56,569 nucleotides of DNA. Origin: Burkholderiales bacterium. GTDB lineage: Bacteria > Pseudomonadota > Gammaproteobacteria > Burkholderiales > Burkholderiaceae_C. Location: the NCBI GenBank assembly GCA_011391155.1, contig JAABRA010000392.1:1-56569 (forward strand). Reading direction: 5' to 3'. The notes under the pieces are model-generated. The model saw nothing but the letters and a program-made list of their open reading frames with translations, did no database searches and was not told the DNA's origin. Position numbers and translations under genes: made by a program. Below, in pieces: positions 48,590-56,569 of this stretch; positions within the stretch are counted from its first letter, which is position 1; each line of letters starts with the position of its first letter.

Positions 48590-49297
48590 ATGCCTGTGTT
48601 CCGAACCATCGCCACCATTTGCGCGCGGGGCGGCAGCAAGGGCCTGCCCGGCAAGAACCTCCGCGACTTCGCGGGCAAGCCATTGATCGTCCATTCGATC
48701 GCGCAGGCGCTGGCATGTCCGGACATCAACGCAGTGTACGTGTCCACGGATGACCCGGCGATTGCGGCGGTCGCGCGCGCCGCAGGGGCCGAAGTGCCTT
48801 ATATGCGGCCGGCCGAGCTGGCCAGCGATGCAGCGCCGAAACTGCCGGTGATCGAGCATCTGGTCCGGCATCTGGAACAGCAGGGACAAACCATCGCTCG
48901 CGTGGTGGACTTGCAGCCGACCTCGCCGCTGCGCGATGCCGCTGACATTGCCGCCGCGCTGCGGACGCAGCCTGACGCGGACCTCGTCGTAAGCGTGAAA
49001 GAAGCGGGCGACAACCCGTATTTCAACCTGGTGGAGCCGGGCGAAGACGGCTGGATGCACCTGTGCAAAGGGCAGGGCAGCACCCGCCGGCAGGCGGCCC
49101 CGGCGGTGTATGCGTTGAATGGCTCCATCTATGTCTGGCGGCGCGCGGCGCTGGCCCATGCGGCGGTGCACGGCCTGTGGAGCGTCCACATTGCCACGTT
49201 TGTCATGCCGCGCTGGAAATCCGTCGATATCGACGATCTGGAAGATTTTGAACAGGCGCTCTGGCTCTACCAGCGCCACGCAGGAGATGCACCGTGA
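48590..49297 (+). CDS. CMP-nonulosonic acid cytidylyltransferase (NeuA/LegF-like)
   Basis: 235-aa nucleotidyltransferase that activates an acidic nine-carbon sugar with CTP. ICARGGSKGLPGKNL is the nucleotide-binding loop, followed by FAGKPLIVHSIAQAL, VSTDDPAIA, LQPTSPLRDAADI and WKSVDIDDLEDFEQAL. It has only the synthetase domain, lacking the esterase domain of E. coli NeuA. The exact sugar (sialic, legionaminic or another) is set by context. ATG 48590 follows GAAGG; a GTG at 48578 overlapping the hisH stop is also possible. Confidence 0.9.
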   Translation: MPVFRTIATICARGGSKGLPGKNLRDFAGKPLIVHSIAQALACPDINAVYVSTDDPAIAAVARAAGAEVPYMRPAELASDAAPKLPVIEHLVRHLEQQGQTIARVVDLQPTSPLRDAADIAAALRTQPDADLVVSVKEAGDNPYFNLVEPGEDGWMHLCKGQGSTRRQAAPAVYALNGSIYVWRRAALAHAAVHGLWSVHIATFVMPRWKSVDIDDLEDFEQALWLYQRHAGDAP

Positions 49298-50331
49298 TCA
49301 CCATTGTTCCGCCCGTTTTCGTGATTGCCGAAGCTGGCGTCAACCACAACGGCGACCTGGGTCTGGCGCTGCGCCTGTGCGAGGCCGCGCACTCGGCGGG
49401 TGCCGATGCCGTCAAGTTCCAGACCTTCCGTGCGCAGGACCTGGTGGTGCCTGGCGCGCCAACCGCCGGCTACCAGGCGCGCCAGACCGGCGAGCAGGAC
49501 CAGTTCGCCATGCTCCAGCGGCTGGAACTGTCGGAAGCCCAGCACCGCCAGATCCAGACGCATTGCCATGCCATCGGCATCGAGTTCTTTTCAACCCCGT
49601 TTTCGCTGGAGGCCGTGGACCTGCTTGTCGGTCTGGGTGTCAAACGGCTCAAGCTGTCATCGGGCGAACTCACCCACCGGGCGCTCGTAGAGCACGCCGC
49701 CGCCACGCAGTTGCCGCTGCTGATGTCCACCGGCATGGCCACCATGGCGGAAATCACAGAGGCCGTCGGCTGGGTGCACGCTGCACGCGGGCACCTGCGC
49801 GATGTGGTGGTGCTGCACTGCACCTCGTCCTATCCGGCGCCTGACGAGACCCTGAACCTGCGGGCCATGCGGCAGATGGCCGACCAGCTGGGTGTGGCCA
49901 TCGGTTATTCGGACCACAGCCTGGGCATCGAAGCACCGCTAGCTGCGGTGGCGCTCGGCGCCGGGGTGATTGAAAAGCACCTGACGCTGGATTGCGCCAT
50001 GCCCGGCCCGGACCACAGCGCCTCGCTGGAGCCGGAAGCCTTCGCCCGCATGGTGCAGGGCATTCGCCGGGTGAGCGCCATGCTGGGGGACGGCGTCAAG
50101 GCACCGCGCCCCGATGAGCTGGACACGGCCCGCGTGGCGCGACGCAGTGTTGTGGTCACGCAGGCCATAGCGGCAGGCTCGGTGCTGACGGCAGACATGC
50201 TGGCCTGCCGGCGGCCCGCCACCGGCATCGCGCCGCGCGACCTGCCGCGTCTGGTGGGGCGGCGCGTGCGCCAGGCCATGGCCCCTGGCGCCGTGTTGCA
50301 GTGGGACCAACTCGAAGGCGAAGCCGGTTGA
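49294..50331 (+). CDS. neuB: Nonulosonic acid synthase (NeuB/LegI family)
   Basis: 345-aa PEP-condensing synthase that joins PEP to a six-carbon N-acyl sugar. FVIAEAGVNHNGDLGLALRL, DAVKFQTFRAQDLV, GIEFFSTPFSLEAVDLL, LKLSSGELTH, STGMAT and LHCTSSYPAPDETLNLRAM are the metal- and PEP-binding segments of the barrel; the C-terminal SAF/antifreeze-like domain is about residues 285-345. Family motifs do not separate sialic from legionaminic substrates; the neighbouring 4,6-dehydratase, aminotransferase and acetyltransferase favour a 2,4-diacetamido-trideoxyhexose. GTG start overlapping the previous stop. Confidence 0.92.
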   Translation: MITIVPPVFVIAEAGVNHNGDLGLALRLCEAAHSAGADAVKFQTFRAQDLVVPGAPTAGYQARQTGEQDQFAMLQRLELSEAQHRQIQTHCHAIGIEFFSTPFSLEAVDLLVGLGVKRLKLSSGELTHRALVEHAAATQLPLLMSTGMATMAEITEAVGWVHAARGHLRDVVVLHCTSSYPAPDETLNLRAMRQMADQLGVAIGYSDHSLGIEAPLAAVALGAGVIEKHLTLDCAMPGPDHSASLEPEAFARMVQGIRRVSAMLGDGVKAPRPDELDTARVARRSVVVTQAIAAGSVLTADMLACRRPATGIAPRDLPRLVGRRVRQAMAPGAVLQWDQLEGEAG

Positions 50332-51476
50332 TGACCAGCCCGTCTGTCAGCCGGCGCAAGCTGATCTACCTGAGCGGCACGCGTGCCGACTTCGGCTTGA
50401 TGCAATCCACGCTGCGGCGCCTGGCGTCGGTGCTGGACCTCAGCGTGGCCGTGAGCGGGATGCACCTGGACGCGCGCTACGGCCGCACGGTGGATGAGAT
50501 TCGAGCGGCGGGCTTTCGGGTGTGCGGGGAAATTCCGGTGGACGTGGGCACCCGGACGCCGCAGAGCATGTCGGCGGGCGTCGGGGAATGCCTCATAGGC
50601 GTCACGGATCTGCTGGCGCGGGAGCGCCCCGACCTGTTGCTGCTGCTCGGCGACCGCGGCGAGATGCTGGCGGGTGCGATCGCCGCGCTGCATCTGGGCG
50701 TCGTGTGCGTTCATGTGCATGGGGGTGAGCGCTCGGGCACGGTGGATGAACCGGTACGCCATGCCATCAGCAAACTGTGCAGTTATCACTTGGTGGCCAC
50801 GCTGGAATCGCAGGAACGGCTGCGGCGCATGGGCGAAGCGGCGGAACGCATCTTCGTGACCGGTGCGCCGGGTCTGGACGGGCTCCATGCCGAGGCCGCG
50901 ATGGGTGCGTCGGAATGCCGCGCGGCGCTCGGTCTGCCGCAGCACGGCGCCTTCGCGCTGGTGGTTTTCCATCCGGTGGTGCAGCAGGCCGGCGATGCCT
51001 ACCGGCAGACCGCAGCGTTGTTGCAGGCCGTTTCGGCCGTGAAGCTGCCCGTGCTCTGGCTCGAACCCAATGCGGATGCAGGATCGCTCGATGTCGTGCG
51101 CGCCCTCGATGCGCTGCCGCTGCCGCCCGGCTCTCGCCGCGTGACGCACCTGGCCCGCCCCCTGTTTTGTGCCGTACTGCGCCACTGTGCGGTGATGGTG
51201 GGCAACTCCTCGGCCGGCATCATCGAGGCGGCATCGTTTGGCACCCCGGTGGTCAACGTGGGCGACCGGCAGCGACTGCGCGAACGCAATCCGAATGTGG
51301 TCGATGTGGGCAACGGGGCCGAAGCCATCGCTGTCGCCCTGCAGGCGGCGCTCTCGCAGGGCCGATGGACGTGTGACAATCGATACGGGGATGGTCGTGC
51401 CGGTGAGCGCATCGCGTCCCTGCTGTCGAGCCTGCCGCTGGACGCGTCCATCCTCGAAAAAACCAATACTTACTGA
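50331..51476 (+). CDS. neuC: Hydrolysing UDP-sugar 2-epimerase (NeuC/LegG family)
   Basis: 381-aa GT-B-fold enzyme that epimerises C2 and releases UDP, giving the free ManNAc-type sugar for the synthase. Motifs are KLIYLSGTRADFGLM, VAVSGMHLDARYG, LLLLLGDRGEMLAGAIAALHLGVVCVHVHGGERSGTVDEPVRHAISKL and VMVGNSSAGIIEAASFGTPVVNVGDRQ. Ser/Gly residues of the last motif bind the phosphates. In the legionaminic route the substrate is UDP-diNAc-bacillosamine. ATG 50331 shares one base with the neuB stop. Confidence 0.92.
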   Translation: MTSPSVSRRKLIYLSGTRADFGLMQSTLRRLASVLDLSVAVSGMHLDARYGRTVDEIRAAGFRVCGEIPVDVGTRTPQSMSAGVGECLIGVTDLLARERPDLLLLLGDRGEMLAGAIAALHLGVVCVHVHGGERSGTVDEPVRHAISKLCSYHLVATLESQERLRRMGEAAERIFVTGAPGLDGLHAEAAMGASECRAALGLPQHGAFALVVFHPVVQQAGDAYRQTAALLQAVSAVKLPVLWLEPNADAGSLDVVRALDALPLPPGSRRVTHLARPLFCAVLRHCAVMVGNSSAGIIEAASFGTPVVNVGDRQRLRERNPNVVDVGNGAEAIAVALQAALSQGRWTCDNRYGDGRAGERIASLLSSLPLDASILEKTNTY

Positions 51477-51490
51477 TTGCCCCGACAGCC

Positions 51491-52153
51491 GTGCCTTCGC
51501 CGACCGCCTTGAATCCCCTCGCCGCTGTAGCGGTCGTCCCGGCTTCGCTGCTGCTGTTTGGCGCTGGCGGGCACGCGCGCGTCGTGGCCGACGCGGCGCT
51601 GGCCAGCGCGGCTTGGGGCAGCGTCATCGGCTCTGACCGCGACGCCTCGCGTTGCACCGGCGAACTCGTGCCGGGCGTGCGCTTGTTGCAGGCCGGCGAC
51701 GCAGCGCTGGACAGCATTGCAGGCATTCACATCGCCATCGGCAACAATCCGGCGCGCGAGACAGAGGCCGCCGCGTGGGGCCATGCACGCCTGGCGACCG
51801 TGATCCATCCGGCTGCGACGGTGTCACCGCTCGCCGAGATCGGCGCGGGATGTTTTGTGGCCGCCGGTGCCATCGTGGGACCCGGTGCGCGCGTGGCGAT
51901 GGGCGTGATCGTGAATCATGGCGCGGTTGTGGACCACGACGTGATGCTTGGCGCGTTCTGCCATGTGGCGCCGAACGCCACCCTCGGCGGCGGGGTGCGC
52001 ATCGGGCGGCGCGTGCTGGTGGGCGCCAGCGCGGTGGTGCTGCCTGGCATCACGATTGCCGACGACGTGGTGATCGGCGCTGGCGCCGTGGCGAACGCAC
52101 CACTGCTTGAGGCTGGCACCTATGCCGGTGTTCCGGCCAGGAAAATTCAATGA
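51491..52153 (+). CDS. Left-handed beta-helix acetyltransferase (NeuD/PglD family)
   Basis: 220-aa sugar N- or O-acetyltransferase. A Rossmann-like N-terminus (LLLFGAGGHARVVADAAL) binds the UDP-sugar, followed by hexapeptide repeats forming a beta helix (about residues 95-210). The catalytic His is in NHGAVVDHDVMLGAFCHVAPNATLGGG, and the C-terminal tip AGVPARKI is typical. In a bacillosamine or legionaminic route it would acetylate the 4-amino group made by the next gene's product. GTG start 14 bp after neuC; the stop overlaps the aminotransferase gene. Confidence 0.9.
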   Translation: MPSPTALNPLAAVAVVPASLLLFGAGGHARVVADAALASAAWGSVIGSDRDASRCTGELVPGVRLLQAGDAALDSIAGIHIAIGNNPARETEAAAWGHARLATVIHPAATVSPLAEIGAGCFVAAGAIVGPGARVAMGVIVNHGAVVDHDVMLGAFCHVAPNATLGGGVRIGRRVLVGASAVVLPGITIADDVVIGAGAVANAPLLEAGTYAGVPARKIQ

Positions 52154-53655
52154 ACTCCGCTGATTTCAGGGCCCTGTGCGTGCGGCCCGATTGCACGCTG
52201 CACGATGCGCTGCTGCGCATGGACCAGACCGCGCGCGGCATCCTGCTGGTCCTGCGGGAGGATGGAACGCTGGCGCGCACGCTGACCGATGGCGACCTGC
52301 GGCGGGCCCGTCTGCAGCAACTGGGCGATGACATGGCGGTTTCAGCCCTGCCCGAACAGGTCGCACTCACGGTGGGCGAAGAGGCCACCGCGCCGGCGGT
52401 TCTGGGCCTGATGGATGCGCACCAGATCGATCACGTGCCGGTGGTCGATGGCGCCGGACGCCCCGTCGACCTGGTGCTTCGCCGCGAACTCTCCCAACGG
52501 ATCTGGCTGTCCTCGCCGCACCTGGGCGACGAGGAGGCCGCGTTTGTCGAAAACGCCTTCCAGACCAACTGGATCGCCCCGCTCGGGCCGCATGTGGACG
52601 GGTTCGAGCGCGAACTCGCCGCACACGTCGGTATCGGTCACGCTGCTGCGCTGAGCTCCGGCACCGCCGCGATCCACCTGGGCCTGCTGCTGCTCGGCGT
52701 GAGGCCCGGTGACACGGTGTTCTGCTCCTCGCTGACCTTTGTCGGCAGTTGCAACCCCATTCTTTACTGCGGTGCGCACCCGGTGTTCATCGATTCCGAG
52801 CCGAAAACCTGGAACATGTCGCCCGCGGCGCTGGAGCGTGCCCTCGATTGGTCAAGGCGCGAAGGTCGCCTGCCGCGCTGTGTCATCGTCGTCAACCTGT
52901 ACGGCCAGAGCGCCGACATCGATGCCCTGGCGCCCATCTGCGAACGCTACGGCGTGCCCATCCTCGAGGATGCCGCGGAGTCGCTCGGGGCGCGCTACAA
53001 GGGCCGTTACAGCGGAACCTTCGGCCGCCTGGCGGTGTATTCCTTCAATGGCAACAAGATCATCACCACCTCGGGTGGCGGCATGCTGGTGGCCGATGAT
53101 CCCGATCTGGTCGCGCGTGCGCGCAAGCTGGCGACGCAGGCGCGCGAGCCGGCGCGGCACTATGAGCACGTGGAAGCGGGTTTTAACTACCGCATGAGCA
53201 ACGTGCTGGCGGGCATTGGCCGTGGACAACTGCGCGTGCTGGAGCAGCGGGTGGCCCAGCGCCGCCAGGTGTTTGAGCGCTACCGGGCGGCCTTGTCGGA
53301 TATTCCCCAGTTGCACTGGATGCCCGAGCCGGCGGGCTTCCATTCCACACGCTGGCTGACCTGTTTCACGCTGGACGGGCCAGATGCGTCGCTCAAGTGT
53401 GACCTGATCATGAAGTTCCTGGAGCGCCACGCCATTGAAGCGCGACCCGTCTGGAAGCCGATGCACCTGCAGCCCCTGTTTGGCGCAGCGCCGTATTTTG
53501 CGCATCAGACGGCGGCGGACGTCTCGGCGCGGCTGTTCGATTCCGGAATCTGCCTGCCTTCCGGCTCCAACCTGACGCAGGAGCAGCAGGATCGCGTGAT
53601 TCTCCTGCTGCGCCGTGCGCTGTCGATGGCCGAGGATCGCCGTGCCCTTGCGTAA
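52150..53655 (+). CDS. CBS-domain/DegT-type sugar aminotransferase fusion
   Basis: 501-aa protein. Residues about 1-118 form a CBS pair (VRPDCTLHDALLRMDQTARGILLVL...RTLTDGDLRRARL, then ALTVGEEATAPAVLGLMDAHQIDHVPVVDGAGRPVDLVLR), as found ahead of nucleotidyltransferases in flagellin glycosylation loci. Residues about 120-500 are a PLP aminotransferase of the PglE/EpsN branch: ALSSGTAAIHLGLLLLGVRPGD, FIDSEPKTWNM, LEDAAESLGARY and PLP-binding Lys303 in SFNGNKIITTSGGG. It likely aminates a UDP-4-keto-6-deoxy-GlcNAc. The CBS pair suggests nucleotide control of flux. It overlaps both neighbours. Confidence 0.88.
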   Translation: MNSADFRALCVRPDCTLHDALLRMDQTARGILLVLREDGTLARTLTDGDLRRARLQQLGDDMAVSALPEQVALTVGEEATAPAVLGLMDAHQIDHVPVVDGAGRPVDLVLRRELSQRIWLSSPHLGDEEAAFVENAFQTNWIAPLGPHVDGFERELAAHVGIGHAAALSSGTAAIHLGLLLLGVRPGDTVFCSSLTFVGSCNPILYCGAHPVFIDSEPKTWNMSPAALERALDWSRREGRLPRCVIVVNLYGQSADIDALAPICERYGVPILEDAAESLGARYKGRYSGTFGRLAVYSFNGNKIITTSGGGMLVADDPDLVARARKLATQAREPARHYEHVEAGFNYRMSNVLAGIGRGQLRVLEQRVAQRRQVFERYRAALSDIPQLHWMPEPAGFHSTRWLTCFTLDGPDASLKCDLIMKFLERHAIEARPVWKPMHLQPLFGAAPYFAHQTAADVSARLFDSGICLPSGSNLTQEQQDRVILLLRRALSMAEDRRALA

Positions 53656-55450
53656 GGAGTCCTTGCGCCTTTTGCTGGTGGACATGGCGCTGGTCCTGCT
53701 GGCGTGGTGGGCGGCGTTCTGGCTGCGTTTCAATCTCGACATCCCGCCGGAGTTCGAAACGCTGGCCACGCAGACCGCCGGCTGGGTCGTGCCCTGCTTT
53801 GCGCTGGGCTTGCTGACCGCCAGGGTATACCGGCACGTCTGGAGCTACGTTGGCTTGCCGGAGTTGCGCCAGCTCGGCGCGGGGGTGCTGCTGGGCGGAC
53901 TCATCACCGTGGCGGTGCTGCTGATGCTGCGTTTTCCCAATTTCCCGCGCTCGGTGCTGGTTCTCCACCCCCTGCTGGTCCTGGTGTTTCTGGGGGCGGC
54001 CCGGGCGGGGTGGCGCACTTTTTCCGAACGGTCCACCACGGCGTCGGGGGAACGTCCCCTGCTGATCGTCGGGTCCTTGCAGGATGCGGCTGACGCCTTG
54101 CGCGCGCTCAAGGGTTCCGGGCACTGGCATGCTGCCGGCATTGTTTCGCCGCTGCCGGCGGAGCAGGGGCGGTCCCTGCAGGGCGTCGAGGTGCTGGGCA
54201 GCGTGGCCGATCTGGCTGCCATCACCCGGGCAGCGGGCGTTCAGACCGCCTTGATGGCCATGGCGCCGGGTGCGCCCGGGCGTCGCGACGTGCTGCTGCA
54301 ATCGGCCGAGGCGGGGTTGTCGCTCATGACCTTGCCGCGGGCCGATGAATGGCTGCGGCATGACGGAGCTAGTCCGCGCAAGGTCGAACTCGAAGACCTG
54401 CTCGGCCGTGATCCGGTGGAACTCGACGTCAAAGGGCTTTCGGAACTGCTCTCGGGCCAGACAGTATTGGTCACGGGTGCCGGCGGCTCCATTGGCTCGG
54501 AACTGTGCCGGCAGATCGCGCGTTTTGGGGTCGCGCGCCTGGTTTGCGTGGACGTATCCGAGTACGCGATCTACCAGCTGGAGCAGGAGCTTCGTGCCGC
54601 CCATCCGCAGATGCAGGGCATGTACTACACCGCCAACGTGCGCGAACTGGCCCGGCTGCAGGCCATTGCGATCGCCAACCAACCGTCGGTGGTCTTCCAT
54701 GCGGCCGCCTACAAGCATGTGCCGTTGATGGAAGACCTCAACGAGATCGAGGCCCTGCGCACCAACGTGCTGGGCACGCTGCATGCGGCGCGCGTCGCCG
54801 GGCGCTGCGGTGCGAGGCGCTTCGTGATGATCTCCACCGACAAGGCGGTGAACCCGACCAATGTGATGGGCGCGACCAAGCGCATGGCCGAATTGGTGGT
54901 GCAGGGCGTGGCGGCGGAGTTCCCGGCGACCGAGTATGTGTCCGTGCGCTTTGGCAACGTCCTGGGGTCCAGCGGGTCAGTGGTGCCGCTGTTCACGGCG
55001 CAGATTGCGCGGGGCGGGCCGGTGACGGTGACACACCCGGACATCGTCCGCTACTTCATGACCATCCCCGAGGCGGCGCAACTGGTGCTGCAGGCGGGTC
55101 TGATGGGGCGTTCGGGCCAGATCTTCGTGCTCGACATGGGCGAACCGGTCAAGATCGTGGAGCTGGCGCGTATGCTGATTCGCCTCTCGGGCAAGACCGA
55201 GCAGGACATTCCGATTGCCTTCACCGGCCTGCGGCCCGGCGAGAAGCTCTACGAGGAATTGCTCGCCAACGATGAAACCACCGCGCCCACACCGCACCCC
55301 AAGCTGCGCGTGGCCCGAACCAGCGGCCAGCAGGTGGTCGTGGCGTCCGAGGTGCAGCAGTGGATTGACACCGTCGGGCCGGCTCCCGACCGCACGCTGT
55401 TGCGCAACTGGCTCCGGCAACAGGTGCCGGAGTACAGCTTTAACCGCTAA
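53642..55450 (+). CDS. Membrane NDP-sugar 4,6-dehydratase (PglF/CapD family)
   Basis: 602-aa inner-membrane SDR enzyme that probably turns UDP-GlcNAc into UDP-4-keto-6-deoxy-GlcNAc. Four membrane helices span about residues 9-110, then a first Rossmann domain, then the catalytic domain with VLVTGAGGSIGSELCRQIA (from Gly279), HAAAYKHVPLMEDLN, STDKAVNPTNVMGATKRMAE, SVRFGNVLGSSGSVVPLF and GLRPGEKLYEELL. The usual SDR Tyr is Met409 in M-x-x-x-K (Lys413), a hallmark of PglF-type enzymes. GTG 53642 follows GAGGA and overlaps the aminotransferase gene; last gene of the cluster. Confidence 0.93.
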   Translation: MPLRKESLRLLLVDMALVLLAWWAAFWLRFNLDIPPEFETLATQTAGWVVPCFALGLLTARVYRHVWSYVGLPELRQLGAGVLLGGLITVAVLLMLRFPNFPRSVLVLHPLLVLVFLGAARAGWRTFSERSTTASGERPLLIVGSLQDAADALRALKGSGHWHAAGIVSPLPAEQGRSLQGVEVLGSVADLAAITRAAGVQTALMAMAPGAPGRRDVLLQSAEAGLSLMTLPRADEWLRHDGASPRKVELEDLLGRDPVELDVKGLSELLSGQTVLVTGAGGSIGSELCRQIARFGVARLVCVDVSEYAIYQLEQELRAAHPQMQGMYYTANVRELARLQAIAIANQPSVVFHAAAYKHVPLMEDLNEIEALRTNVLGTLHAARVAGRCGARRFVMISTDKAVNPTNVMGATKRMAELVVQGVAAEFPATEYVSVRFGNVLGSSGSVVPLFTAQIARGGPVTVTHPDIVRYFMTIPEAAQLVLQAGLMGRSGQIFVLDMGEPVKIVELARMLIRLSGKTEQDIPIAFTGLRPGEKLYEELLANDETTAPTPHPKLRVARTSGQQVVVASEVQQWIDTVGPAPDRTLLRNWLRQQVPEYSFNR

Positions 55451-55456
55451 ATTCGA

Positions 55457-55512
55457 ATGATTTTGGCCTTATCCCAGCGTGGAATGGTCGTTGTCAGCTA
55501 TGAATACGGAAG
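55457..55512 (+). repeat. Family A repeat after the glycan cluster
   Basis: Reads TTTTGGCCTTATCCCAGCGT then GGAATGGTCGTTGTCAGCTA and TGAATACG. It lies between the convergent 4,6-dehydratase and efflux-adaptor genes. The rest of this gap (to 55577) shows nothing else and no clear terminator. Confidence 0.88.
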
Positions 55513-55577
55513 TCTTTTGAGGCGATCCATTGCGGAAGATGGTCGCATCAGGCGGTCGGTCCGCTGCGGGAGCCCCT

Positions 55578-56569
55578 TCAGCGCCCGCTCACCGCTTCGA
55601 TCCGCGTGCCGTCCTGGATGCGGTCGTCCGGTTGCACGATTACCGTCTGGCCGGCCTGCAGGCCGTCGAGCACCTGCGCGGCCGTGGCGGAGCGGGCGCC
55701 GACCTTTACACCGGTGCGCCGTGCCGTGGCGCCGACAAGCGCATAGACCGCCCAGCCATCGCCGGCGCGGAACAGGGCGCTTCCCGGCACCTGCAGCACG
55801 TCCTGGTCCTGCCGCAGGATGAACTCCACCTCCACGCGATAGGCGTCGCCGAGCGCGGCCCATCTTTCGCGCGGCGAGGTGAAGTCGAGGATGACGCGGG
55901 TGCGCTGCTCTTCCACGCCCAGAGCCGACACCTTGGTGAAGCCACCGGGTTCGATGCGCGTCACGCTGGCGTCCAGCACGCCGTCGCCGCCCCAGCGCAG
56001 CACGCGGGCCTTCTGGCCGGCAGCCAGCCGCACGGCGTCGGTGGACAGCACCTCGACCTCGATCTCCAGCTGCGCCGGGTCGCCGATGTCCAGCAGGGGC
56101 TGGCCCATGGCCACAGCGGTGCTGCTCTCCACATGCCGCTTGAGCACCCTGCCTGCCACCGGCGCGGTGACCGGCAACACCTTGCCGCGGCCCGCCTGGC
56201 CCTCCTCGGCCAGCGCGGCGCGCGCCACCTGCAGGCGCCGGGCGGCGATCTGTTCGTCCGAGCGGGCGGTGGACAACGCAGCGCTGGCGGTTTCGGCCTG
56301 GGTGCGGGCCTGGTCGAGCTGGGACGCGGTCACCATGCCCTGGGCGCGCAGCTGCTGCATGCGGCCCAGCTCCCCTTTCGCCACCGCCTCGGTGGTCGCG
56401 GCCGCAGCCACGCGCTGGCGCGCGGCGCGCAAGGCGCTCTCGCCGGTGCTGACCTCGGCCAGCGCCTGGTTGCGCGCACGCGGGTCGAGCAGGGCGCTGC
56501 CCCCGGGGTCGATCTCGGCCACCACCTGCCGGGCCAACACGGCATCGCCGGGCTGTAGCCTAATGCGGC
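55578..56569 (-). CDS. RND efflux periplasmic adaptor (HlyD/MFP family), C-terminal part
   Basis: The gene starts beyond the right edge; the frame is open through base 56569 and reads RLQPGDAVLARQVVAEIDPG there. The visible 330 residues hold a lipoyl half motif, a long alpha-helical hairpin (RNQALAEVSTGESALRAARQ...VTASQLDQARTQAETASAAL), the second lipoyl half (VTAPVAGRVLKRHVESSTAVAMGQPLLDIGD), a beta-barrel domain (LEIEVEVLSTDAVRLAAGQKARVL) and the membrane-proximal domain (GVKVGARSATAAQVLDGLQAGQTVIVQP). It bridges an inner-membrane transporter and an outer-membrane channel. Substrate unknown; the partner genes are outside the window. Confidence 0.9.
   Translation of the reverse strand, partial: RIRLQPGDAVLARQVVAEIDPGGSALLDPRARNQALAEVSTGESALRAARQRVAAAATTEAVAKGELGRMQQLRAQGMVTASQLDQARTQAETASAALSTARSDEQIAARRLQVARAALAEEGQAGRGKVLPVTAPVAGRVLKRHVESSTAVAMGQPLLDIGDPAQLEIEVEVLSTDAVRLAAGQKARVLRWGGDGVLDASVTRIEPGGFTKVSALGVEEQRTRVILDFTSPRERWAALGDAYRVEVEFILRQDQDVLQVPGSALFRAGDGWAVYALVGATARRTGVKVGARSATAAQVLDGLQAGQTVIVQPDDRIQDGTRIEAVSGR

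Noticed and set aside
48590-51476. Simple N-acetylneuraminic (sialic) acid cluster
   Set aside because: The gene families NeuA, NeuB and NeuC fit, but the linked 4,6-dehydratase, aminotransferase and acetyltransferase would be unnecessary; a diamino legionaminic-type sugar explains all of them.

Overview
The window is a GC-rich chromosomal segment from a betaproteobacterium, most likely Burkholderiales and probably Comamonadaceae. Three things suggest this: the gene order fabF-rpoE-rseA-rseB-degP-lepA-lepB-rnc-era-recO-pdxJ-acpS-nagZ, the hemC-hemD-hemX-hemY run facing ppc, and two kinds of short dispersed repeat that I associate with that family. No rRNA, tRNA, insertion sequence, phage gene or CRISPR array was found.

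Layout. 1-9.9 kb: 3' part of cysM, a NUDIX hydrolase, tusA, then galU and ppc on the minus strand and the divergent haem genes hemC-D-X-Y. 9.9-18 kb: rne (minus), a 527-bp divergent leader region, rluC, a HAD phosphatase, a Rieske protein and an S49 peptidase in an overlapping run, then a tetrapyrrole-methylase-family gene and maf (minus). 18-24.4 kb: yceD-rpmF-plsX-fabH-fabD-fabG-acpP-fabF, the ribosome and fatty-acid block. 24.4-29 kb: a small membrane protein and the envelope-stress unit rpoE-rseA-rseB-degP. 29-38 kb: a possible small RNA, then lepA-lepB-DUF4845-rnc-era-recO-pdxJ-acpS-nagZ and a small membrane protein. 38-39.7 kb: lysS (minus). 39.8-55.5 kb: a surface-glycan cluster. 55.6 kb to the end: the C-terminal part of an RND-efflux adaptor (minus).

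The glycan cluster encodes, by family, every core step from UDP-GlcNAc to a CMP-activated 5,7-diamino nonulosonic acid of the legionaminic type. These are a membrane 4,6-dehydratase (PglF/CapD-like), an aminotransferase, a left-handed beta-helix acetyltransferase (PglD/NeuD-like), a hydrolysing 2-epimerase (NeuC-like), a PEP-condensing synthase (NeuB-like) and a cytidylyltransferase (NeuA-like). An N-acetyl-sugar amidotransferase with its own HisH-like and HisF-like partners suggests that an acetamido group is converted to acetamidino. A MurJ-like flippase, a PglC-like phosphoglycosyl transferase, an AsnB-type amidotransferase, a GT-B-like protein and an HpcH/HpaI aldolase complete it. The aminotransferase carries an unusual N-terminal CBS pair.

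The most striking feature is dispersed. Ten copies of a roughly 45-60 bp element (family A, core TATCCCAGCGTNGGATGGTC) and four of a GC-rich roughly 75-85 bp element (family B) are scattered across the window. Six A copies and two B copies lie inside essential or housekeeping genes (hemD, sppA, rseA, era, murJ-like, asnB; ppc, nagZ) and are translated without breaking the frame. The three forward A copies all use one reading frame and the three reverse A copies all use one frame. This resembles the protein-coding palindromic elements of Rickettsia.
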